NCBI GenBank assembly: GCA_963816685.1 | Contig: CAWFMB010000034.1 | Location: forward strand, 82,802-146,801 | Reading direction: 5' to 3' | DNA length: 64,000 nt | Origin: CAVYUC01 sp963816685 | GTDB lineage: Bacteria > Bacteroidota > Bacteroidia > Bacteroidales > Prolixibacteraceae | Part shown: piece after piece, positions 53,166-64,000 of the stretch | Layout: each line of letters begins with the position of its first letter | How positions within the stretch are numbered: position 1 is the first letter of the stretch | Program-made: the position numbers and the translations under genes | The notes under the pieces: model-generated | Told to the model about the DNA's origin: nothing | Seen by the model: only the letters and a program-made list of their open reading frames with translations | Database searches by the model: none

Positions 53166-54509
53166 TTAAACATCAAATTCAAGTCGTTTCCCTTGATTTT
53201 CCTTATTGATAATTCCATGGTTATAGACAAGTTGTCCGTTCACAAAAGTTTTTATTACCTGATGAGAAAATTCCTGTCCTTCAAACGGCGACCAGCCGCA
53301 TTTGTAAAGAATATTATTTGTTGAAACCTTCCAGCTTTTGTTTGGGTCAACTAAAACAAGGTCGGCAAAATAACCTTCACGAATATAACCGCGGCGGTCG
53401 ATGCGGAACAAATCGGCCGGGGCATGGCTCATTTTCTGAATTACCTTTTCAACCGGGATAAAACCTTTTTTGCTCATCTCGAGCATGGCAACGAGTGAAT
53501 GCTGTACCAGCGGCCCTCCCGATGGTGCTTTAAAGTAAGTATTGTGCTTTTCTTCCAGGGTATGGGGGGCATGATCGGTGGCTATAACATCCAGTTTGTC
53601 AGCCAGCAGTGCTTCCCATAAAGCTTCTTTGTCTTTTTGACTTTTTATTGAGGGATTCCATTTAATACGTGTGCCGTGTTTTATGTAATCGCGTTCGTCA
53701 AACCATAAATGATGAACACAAACTTCGGCAGTGATATTTTTATCCGTTACTTTTCCGGGTTGGAAAAGGCTCATTTCTTTTGCGGAAGATAAATGAAGAA
53801 CATGCAGGCGGGAGTTGAATTTTGAAGCCAGATTTACAGCTTTCGAGGAAGAAATATAGCAGGCTTCATCGCTGCGAATGTGGGCGTGCCGCGAAATCGG
53901 AACCTGTTCGCCATATCTTTGACGTGCAATTTCAGAATTTTCACTGATGGTTTTTTCATCTTCACAATGGGTTGCCACAAGAGTTGGCGCATTTTTGAAA
54001 AGTTCAGCAAGTGTTTCTTCCTTGTCCACCAGCATATTTCCGGTTGAGGAACCCATGAAAACTTTAATCCCGCAGACTTTGGAAGGATCGGTTTTTAAAA
54101 CTTCATCCAGATTATCGTTGGTGGCTCCCATGTAAAACGAGAAATTGGCAGCCGAAACTGCCGCTGCTTTTATATATTTTTCCTCCAGCAGTACCTGAGT
54201 AACTGCTTGCGGTTTGGTATTTGGCATTTCCATATACGAAGTAACTCCTCCTGCGACTGCTGCCCGGCTTTCGGTGGCAATTTCACCTTTATGGGTAAGT
54301 CCGGGATCACGAAAATGGACCTGATCGTCTATTATCCCGGGTAAAAGATATAATCCGGTGGCATCTATAATTTCAGTTTCAGTTAAATCAAAATTGATGG
54401 GAATATCTGTTGAAAACAGGGTCTCGATTGTGTCTCCGGAAATTAAAACGCTTCCGCTGAACTTTTTCCCTTCATTTATAATTGTTGCATTTTTAATCAG
54501 TGTTCTCAT
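53166..54509 (-). CDS. pyrC: Dihydroorotase
   Basis: 447 residues. GIIDDQVHFRDPGLTHKGEIATESRAAVAGGVTSYMEMPNT is the Bacteroidota form of the metal-binding N-terminal motif, in which Q replaces the first His of HxH. FATDHAPHTLEEK-like ATDHAPHT and later GAPSGGPL-like segments complete the amidohydrolase fold. It catalyses the third step of pyrimidine synthesis. No neighbour is from the same pathway. Confidence 0.9.
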   Translation of the reverse strand: MRTLIKNATIINEGKKFSGSVLISGDTIETLFSTDIPINFDLTETEIIDATGLYLLPGIIDDQVHFRDPGLTHKGEIATESRAAVAGGVTSYMEMPNTKPQAVTQVLLEEKYIKAAAVSAANFSFYMGATNDNLDEVLKTDPSKVCGIKVFMGSSTGNMLVDKEETLAELFKNAPTLVATHCEDEKTISENSEIARQRYGEQVPISRHAHIRSDEACYISSSKAVNLASKFNSRLHVLHLSSAKEMSLFQPGKVTDKNITAEVCVHHLWFDERDYIKHGTRIKWNPSIKSQKDKEALWEALLADKLDVIATDHAPHTLEEKHNTYFKAPSGGPLVQHSLVAMLEMSKKGFIPVEKVIQKMSHAPADLFRIDRRGYIREGYFADLVLVDPNKSWKVSTNNILYKCGWSPFEGQEFSHQVIKTFVNGQLVYNHGIINKENQGKRLEFDV

Positions 54510-54639
54510 TTTTTCAGCTTTTAAAACAAAGGTACGTAAAAAGCAGGAAGTGGGAATCCTGAATAAGGGTTGAAGACATTAAGATGTTGCAGTGATGGAA
54601 AGCTTCAACCTCAATTACACTGAAAATTATGCCTGCAAC

Positions 54640-55383
54640 TTAACGGGGCTGCTCGCCGGTTTCATATTTTTTAAACCAGCTTCTTATTTTCATTTTTAAA
54701 ACACCCCAAAGCGCTTCATTAAAAATACCACCGCTCATTTTCGAAGTCCCTTCTTGTCTGTCGGTGAAAACAATGGGCACTTCCACGATATTAAACCCAA
54801 ATTTGTAGGCGGTGAATTTCATTTCAATCTGAAAACCATATCCTCTCAGTTTTATTTTGTCAAAATTGATAGTTTCCAGCACTTTGCGCCGGTAACATTT
54901 AAACCCGGCTGTGGTATCCATCACATTCATTCCGGTTACAATCCTGACATACATTGATGCAAAATACGACATTAAAACCCTGCCTAGCGGCCAGTTGATT
55001 ACGTTAATTCCTGAAATGTAGCGGGAACCGATTGCCAAATCAGCACCATTTACAACTGCGGCATAAAGTTTTTCCAAATCGTCGGGATTGTGGGAAAAGT
55101 CGCAATCCATTTCAAAGATGTAATCATAATCGTGTTCCAGTGCCCATTTGAAACCTGCAATGTAAGCAGTTCCAAGGCCGAGCTTTCCTTTCCGTTCATG
55201 AATGTGGAGCTGCTCCGGAAACAACTTTTGAAGCGATTTTACTATTTCAGCTGTACCGTCAGGAGAATTATCTTCAATTATTAAAAGATGAAAAGGCGTT
55301 TCAAGCGAAAAGACCTTGCGGATCATTTTTTCAACGTTTTCCCTTTCATTGTAAGTAGGAATAATGACAAGATTTTTGGACAC
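54640..55383 (-). CDS. Polyprenol monophosphomannose synthase (DPM1-like GT2)
   Basis: 247 residues. The GT2 motifs are VIIPTYNERENVEKMIRKVF, IEDNSPDGTAEIV and MDCDFSHNPDDLEKL (DxD), and the DPM-type signature GSRYISGINVINWPLGR follows. It transfers mannose from GDP-mannose to polyprenyl phosphate, giving a donor for GT-C enzymes. It has no C-terminal membrane helices. Confidence 0.9.
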   Translation of the reverse strand: MSKNLVIIPTYNERENVEKMIRKVFSLETPFHLLIIEDNSPDGTAEIVKSLQKLFPEQLHIHERKGKLGLGTAYIAGFKWALEHDYDYIFEMDCDFSHNPDDLEKLYAAVVNGADLAIGSRYISGINVINWPLGRVLMSYFASMYVRIVTGMNVMDTTAGFKCYRRKVLETINFDKIKLRGYGFQIEMKFTAYKFGFNIVEVPIVFTDRQEGTSKMSGGIFNEALWGVLKMKIRSWFKKYETGEQPR

Positions 55384-55592
55384 TTTTAATTTTTTAAATA
55401 AGCAGCGAAATTAAATAATATTATGAATTTTACATGCAATTTTATTCTTAACAAATGTGAATAGCTTATTTTCGTGATTAAAAGAGGGTATCGATAATTA
55501 ATACGGCAACATGAAAAATCACTGTCTTATAAATTTTGGCTTGTATAGTTGGGAACGTGCAGCGGCAGTGTTAAACCGGTAATTTTATCCGA

Positions 55593-56354
55593 ATGAAGCA
55601 GGTATTGTACATGTTTTTAATGGTCATACTTATTCAGGGATGTAGTAGCAAAAACAAATCAGCTGATGAAAGTCCGGTGGTTTTTTGTGCTGCAAGTTTA
55701 ACTGATGTGATGTCTGAGATCATTAAAGAATTTGAAAATGAAAATCATATTCATGTAAAGCTGAATCTTGCATCGTCGGGTACATTAGCCCGGCAAATCG
55801 AACATGGGGCAAATCCGGCCATTTATATTTCTGCCAACAAAAAATGGATCAGTTATCTGAATAAACTGAATTTAACTATTCCTGAAACTGAAAAAGAAAT
55901 AGCAGGTAATTCAATGGTTTTTGTCGTTCCTTTAAAAAGTAAATTGAAACCAATACCTTTTTCAGAGCGTATGAATTTACCTCAACTTTTTGGCGGAAGG
56001 CTGGTCATTGGAGATCCGCAACATGTACCTGCCGGCATGTATGCCATGCAGATTCTTGAAAACATGGGATGGGAACAGGATTTGAAATCCAGAATTTTGC
56101 CGGCCAAAGATGTTCGTTCGGCATTAATGTGGGTAGAATTGGGAGAAGTTGATGGCGGGATCGTATATAAAACAGATGCATTGAAATCCCAAAAAGTGAG
56201 AATTATTACCGAATTTCCGAATAGTATATATAATAGAGTGGGTTATTTTATGGCTTTAATTCATAAGAATGAAATTTCCATTAAACTGTACAATTACATT
56301 TCTTCTGAACAGTCAAAATTGATTTGGGAAAAATATGGTTTTTTAAAACAATAG
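55593..56354 (+). CDS. modA: Molybdate ABC transporter substrate-binding lipoprotein
   Basis: 253 residues with a lipoprotein signal (lipobox IQGC). AASLTDVMSEIIKEFE, NLASSGTLARQIEHGA and GDPQHVPAGMYAMQ are standard ModA ligand-binding segments. It binds molybdate or tungstate. It is the first gene of modABC; TATTTTCG about 130 bases upstream is a weak -7 candidate. Confidence 0.93.
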   Translation: MKQVLYMFLMVILIQGCSSKNKSADESPVVFCAASLTDVMSEIIKEFENENHIHVKLNLASSGTLARQIEHGANPAIYISANKKWISYLNKLNLTIPETEKEIAGNSMVFVVPLKSKLKPIPFSERMNLPQLFGGRLVIGDPQHVPAGMYAMQILENMGWEQDLKSRILPAKDVRSALMWVELGEVDGGIVYKTDALKSQKVRIITEFPNSIYNRVGYFMALIHKNEISIKLYNYISSEQSKLIWEKYGFLKQ

Positions 56355-56357
56355 ATA

Positions 56358-57053
56358 TTGAAAGGGCTTTTTACATATTCGGATGCAGAAATTACAGCGA
56401 TTCTGTTATCCATAAAAGTTGCAGTATTATGCACAGTAATACTTCTTCCGGTTGCAGTGGTGGTGGGTTGGTTTCTTGCACGTAAGCATTTTTGGGGGAA
56501 AGCAATTGTTGAAGGAATTCTGCATCTTCCGCTGGTTTTGCCTCCGGTTACAACGGGTTATGTATTACTTATTCTCTTCGGCAGCAATGGAATCCTTGGC
56601 TCATTTTTATTTGAAAAATGGGGGATTCAAATTGCTTTTTCCTTTTATGCAGCAGTAATTGCGGCCATTGTTGTTTCGTTTCCACTGGTTACACGTGCAA
56701 TACGTCTTTCCATTGAATTGGTAGATAAAAATTATGAAGATGCAGCACATACTTTGGGAGCTTCAGGGCTGCGTGTTTTTTTTACTGTCACCTTGCCACT
56801 GGCGCTGCCGGGAGTAATTAGCGGTGCAATACTTGCATTTGCCCGAAGTCTGGGTGAATTTGGCGCAACTATTTCTTTTGCAGGTAATATCGCAGGCGAA
56901 ACACAAACGCTGCCTCTGGCCATCTTTTCATCGATGCAGGTACCCGGGCAGGAAACAGTGACACTTCGACTGGTGGTGGTTTCCATCATTTTATCGCTGA
57001 TTGCAATGATTGGCGCAGAATATCTTAACAAAAGAATTTTAAAACATAAATGA
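56358..57053 (+). CDS. modB: Molybdate ABC transporter permease
   Basis: 231 residues with about five membrane helices. The permease EAA loop EDAAHTLGASGLRVFFTVTLPLALPG is present. The start is TTG (TTGAAAGGG), since no ATG is nearby in frame; it lies 3 bases after modA. Confidence 0.93.
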   Translation: MKGLFTYSDAEITAILLSIKVAVLCTVILLPVAVVVGWFLARKHFWGKAIVEGILHLPLVLPPVTTGYVLLILFGSNGILGSFLFEKWGIQIAFSFYAAVIAAIVVSFPLVTRAIRLSIELVDKNYEDAAHTLGASGLRVFFTVTLPLALPGVISGAILAFARSLGEFGATISFAGNIAGETQTLPLAIFSSMQVPGQETVTLRLVVVSIILSLIAMIGAEYLNKRILKHK

Positions 57054-58138
57054 TGGCAGTTTTAAAATTCCATATAAAATTACAACGGGACAGGTTTTTT
57101 TTAAACGCACAAGCTGAAATAAGCGAAGGAATAACAGGCATTTTTGGTCCGTCGGGGCATGGAAAATCAAGTTTGTTAAATGCAGTTGCAGGGTTGGTTA
57201 AACCCGACTCAGGTTTTATTGAAATAAATAACACCGAAGTTTTCAGTTCAGAAAAGAAGATAAATGTACCGGTCCAAAATCGGAACATTGGCTATGTTTT
57301 TCAGGATATCCGGCTATTCCCGCATCTTTCTGTAAAACAAAACCTGAATTACGGCAATAAAAGAAATTCAGGGAATGCTGTTCATTTTAATGAAGTTACT
57401 GATATTTTGAATATTGAATACCTGTTAAAGAAACGGCCGGCAGATTGCTCGGGAGGAGAGAAACAACGTATAGCTATTGGGCGGGCTTTGCTGAGCGGTG
57501 CAAAAATTTTACTGATGGATGAACCTTTTTCGGCAGTTGATGTAAACCTGCGGAACAACATTATTCCGTTTTTGTTTGCAGTAAACCAGCGCTTTAATAT
57601 ACCTATGCTGGTAGTTAGCCACGACCTGCCCGATTTGCTTAGCTTAACCAGTCACCTGCTTCTTCTTAAAAACGGCGAAGTAAAATCCCAGGGGCGGTTC
57701 CAGGATTTACTTGTTGATGAAACAAACGTTGAAATGATGAAAGGTGCCGGGTTGTACAATGTCTTTAATTTGTCTGTTTTTAAGGCGCTTCCCGATAACA
57801 ACATGGTTTTGTTGAAGAGCAGGAAAACCGGTTTCCAGGTTCAGGCATTGTATCAGTTAACCAGTCCAAAGTTGGAACCTGGCAGGAATACAAATGTTTT
57901 AGTTCGGCCCGAGGATATTTCAATTGCCTTAAAACCAGTTGAATTTATCTCCTTAAGAAATCAGATAAAAGGTACAATTGTAAAGATATTTTCAAAAGAC
58001 GGATTTTGGTTTTGCCTGGTTGATGCAGAAGAGAAATTATTAGTGGAGATTACCGAAGCTTCCGGTAAGAATATGGACCTTCACCCGGGAAAAGAGGTCT
58101 GGTGTTTGTTTAAATCAACTGCTTTAAAAATATTTTGA
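57050..58138 (+). CDS. modC: Molybdate ABC transporter ATP-binding protein
   Basis: 362 residues. Walker A is GPSGHGKSS, signature CSGGEKQRIAIGRALL, Walker B ILLMDEPFSAVD and the H-loop VVSHD. The C-terminal ~110 residues form the TOBE-like molybdate-sensing domain. The ATG overlaps modB by 4 bases (ATGA). Confidence 0.94.
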   Translation: MMAVLKFHIKLQRDRFFLNAQAEISEGITGIFGPSGHGKSSLLNAVAGLVKPDSGFIEINNTEVFSSEKKINVPVQNRNIGYVFQDIRLFPHLSVKQNLNYGNKRNSGNAVHFNEVTDILNIEYLLKKRPADCSGGEKQRIAIGRALLSGAKILLMDEPFSAVDVNLRNNIIPFLFAVNQRFNIPMLVVSHDLPDLLSLTSHLLLLKNGEVKSQGRFQDLLVDETNVEMMKGAGLYNVFNLSVFKALPDNNMVLLKSRKTGFQVQALYQLTSPKLEPGRNTNVLVRPEDISIALKPVEFISLRNQIKGTIVKIFSKDGFWFCLVDAEEKLLVEITEASGKNMDLHPGKEVWCLFKSTALKIF

Positions 58139-58222
58139 ATAAATTTTAAGGGATAACAATATTGATATTCAACCCCTTATTTTTGCACCTCCAATTTTCT
58201 TGAAATTTTCTTCATATTTTTG

Positions 58223-58253
58223 TTTGGAAACTTGAAAAACCCTCTTACATTTG
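58223..58253 (+). promoter_or_regulatory. rRNA promoter P1: TTTG-N19-TACATTTG
   Basis: Perfect match to both boxes with a 19-base spacer. Confidence 0.8.
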
Positions 58254-58395
58254 CAGCCGCTTTTAGGGCAAGTTCGTTGGCAGGGTGAAAAAAGAGAGGG
58301 TAATGGGAATATCAGGAGTCACATTAAGAGGATTTGAGATATCACCATAACATGATGAGTGAGGAAAAATAATTTTAAAAAATCGGGATTATTTT

Positions 58396-58425
58396 TTGGT
58401 AGAAAGAAAACAGTTATTACCTTTG
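58396..58425 (+). promoter_or_regulatory. rRNA promoter P2: TTG-N19-TACCTTTG
   Basis: The -7 box is an exact TAnnTTTG and the -33 box is TTG, with 19 bases between. Confidence 0.8.
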
Positions 58426-58647
58426 CCGCCCCGAAAGGGAAAAACAGTTCTGCTGAAGTTGGGAACGATTACAGCAGTAAAATAGAAAAAAGGAAAAGGT
58501 CAGCATTTTTGATAGGATAGGGTGCTGATTTTTTATGAAAGAGTTCTTTAAAATTTTGATAAAAGCATTAAAAAAGCAAGGTGTACCAACTTTGTTAATT
58601 TCTGAGAGAGAGACCTTGGGCAAAAGAGATTTAAACTTTTTATAATT

Positions 58648-60169
<1,522 letters not shown>

Positions 60170-60334
60170 GGAGCACAGGGAAAGACGATTGGGGATTGAC
60201 AATTTTGGGCCTTGCTTTTTTTAAAGATATAATAAGCCTCTCCCGACCCCGCCTAAGGTGGGGAGAAAAGGGACGGAGTTCCTGGGTTTTCCCCCTTTGG
60301 GGAACGAAAAGGGGGCTTGGGGCTATGATTAAAT
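60170..60334 (+). other. 16S-tRNA internal transcribed spacer
   Basis: Contains complementary GC-rich segments that form processing stems around the rRNA (for example CCCCTTTGGGGA). Confidence 0.6.
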
Positions 60335-60408
60335 AGTCCCGTAGCTCAGCTGGTTAGAGCACTACACTGATAATGTAGGGGTCCCCAGTTCAAGTCTGGG
60401 CGGGACTA
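60335..60408 (+). tRNA. tRNA-Ile (GAT)
   Basis: Acceptor AGTCCCG/CGGGACT, anticodon loop CTGATAA (GAT), and a T-arm with TTCAAGT. Located between 16S and 23S, as usual. Confidence 0.96.
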
Positions 60409-60491
60409 CTGCTCAATTACAAATGAAGAATTAGAAATTAAAAATTGAAAGAGCATTTGGCATTTTTAATTTATCATTTTGCATTGAATAT

Positions 60492-60565
60492 GGGGGATTA
60501 GCTCAGTTGGCTAGAGCGCTAGATTTGCATTCTAGAGGTCAAGGGTTCGACTCCCTTATTCTCCA
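60492..60565 (+). tRNA. tRNA-Ala (TGC)
   Basis: Acceptor GGGGGAT/ATTCTCC with wobble pairs, anticodon loop TTTGCAT (TGC), T-arm with TTCGACT. Follows tRNA-Ile in the spacer. Confidence 0.96.
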
Positions 60566-60917
60566 CAGAAGGAAGTCATTAGTCACCAGAAGTGAGTAGT
60601 GAGAAAAGAGAGGATGAAAAGTTGAATAAAAAGTGAATTGCGACACTTAAAAAAGGCAAGACGTTCAAAAATAAATTGAAATACTGAGAAGCGAAAAGCT
60701 CAGAGCTCAAAGCTCGGAGCTAAGAGATAAGGCTGGGGCCTGAAAAATGGAGGTTCGATTCCTTTATTATCTGCGGAAAGAAGTTTTCCGGTTCCCCTCC
60801 TTTGGAGGGGTTAGGGGAGGCTTTCTTTTAAAGTTCTTTGGCATGTTGGGAAAAAATGAGTAAAATCACAAAAGAGACGAGGATTACAGAATTAATTACG
60901 AGGATTCTTAAATTAAA
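60566..60917 (+). other. tRNA-23S internal transcribed spacer
   Basis: 352 bases. It holds a small tRNA-like 3' remnant at about 60751-60776, GC-rich hairpins (for example CCCCTCC-TTT-GGAGGGG near 60785) and an AGCTCAGAGCTC repeat. Confidence 0.6.
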
Positions 60918-63744
<2,827 letters not shown>

Positions 63745-63848
63745 ACATTAAGATTCCTTGTAGTGATAAAATAAACCTCTCTACCCAACATGCCTAAAGG
63801 TATTGTATGGCCATAAAACCGGCACAAGCCGGAGGCCGGCACCGAAAT

Positions 63849-63957
<109 letters not shown>

Positions 63958-63966
63958 TTTTATCAT

Positions 63967-64000
63967 AAGCCCATGTTCTTTTTTGAGCATGGGCTTTTTC
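63967..64000 (+). terminator. rRNA operon terminator
   Basis: AAGCCCATG... pairs with CATGGGCTT around a T-rich loop; the terminal T-run runs to the window edge. Confidence 0.85.

Larger units (their letters stand above)
58139..58647 (+). other. rRNA operon leader with two promoters
   Basis: The leader holds two promoters of the form TTTG/TTG-N19-TAnnTTTG (see separate entries), then a stretch up to the 16S gene. No frame is credible. Confidence 0.6.

Overview
The window looks like chromosomal DNA of an anaerobic or facultative member of the Bacteroidota, most probably a Bacteroidales/Marinilabiliales-type organism. Evidence: AT-rich genes without strong Shine-Dalgarno sites, TTTG-N17-20-TAnnTTTG promoters, CarboxypepD_reg-fused TonB-dependent receptors, LytS/LytTR two-component genes, and a 16S gene ending in GGCTGGAACACCTCC. 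The exact genus cannot be fixed by reading alone.

Layout. 1-12.3 kb: minus-strand accessory genes (M1-like peptidase, methyltransferase-like membrane protein, alpha/beta hydrolases, FMN-binding-fold protein, ArnT/PMT-like GT-C glycosyltransferase) ending in a LytS-type multi-PAS histidine kinase with two response regulators, one of them a bare receiver. 12.5-15.3 kb: small unknown proteins. 15.3-22.2 kb: an [FeFe]-hydrogenase H-cluster maturation island (hydF, aspA, hydG, a TM1266-type ACT protein, and divergent hydE) that also holds a small exported protein with KSEGC repeats; no hydrogenase structural gene lies in the window. 22.3-25.8 kb: a TonB-dependent receptor and two small membrane proteins. 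25.9-40.4 kb: a peptidoglycan turnover and recycling neighbourhood (AmpG-like transporter, GH9-CE4 fusion, SpoIID/LytB protein, HIT-like DUF4922 protein, GT2, DigH-type GHL10 protein, sugar kinase, MurQ).

Inside that neighbourhood (35.9-37.0 kb) sits the most unusual object: one near-intact tRNA-Lys(CTT) gene and nine degenerate copies, eight of them in a roughly 115-bp tandem array. In most array units a Bacteroidota-type promoter precedes a tRNA-like body whose anticodon arm is replaced by a short perfect hairpin and whose T-arm is deleted. A second unusual object at 42.9-44.9 kb is a REP-like array: 173-177 bp units with paired CACCCGGTG hairpins beside a REP-associated tyrosine transposase (RAYT), with spacers resembling the 3' end of the RAYT gene.

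45-58 kb: a BlaI/BlaR1-type sensor pair (the sensor has a frameshifted TonB-like C-terminus) with two matching operator palindromes, a lipoprotein, mfd, a MazEF-like toxin-antitoxin pair, dihydroorotase, a polyprenol-phosphate mannosyltransferase and modABC. 58.2-64 kb: a complete rRNA operon (two promoters, 16S, tRNA-Ile, tRNA-Ala, 23S, 5S, terminator).
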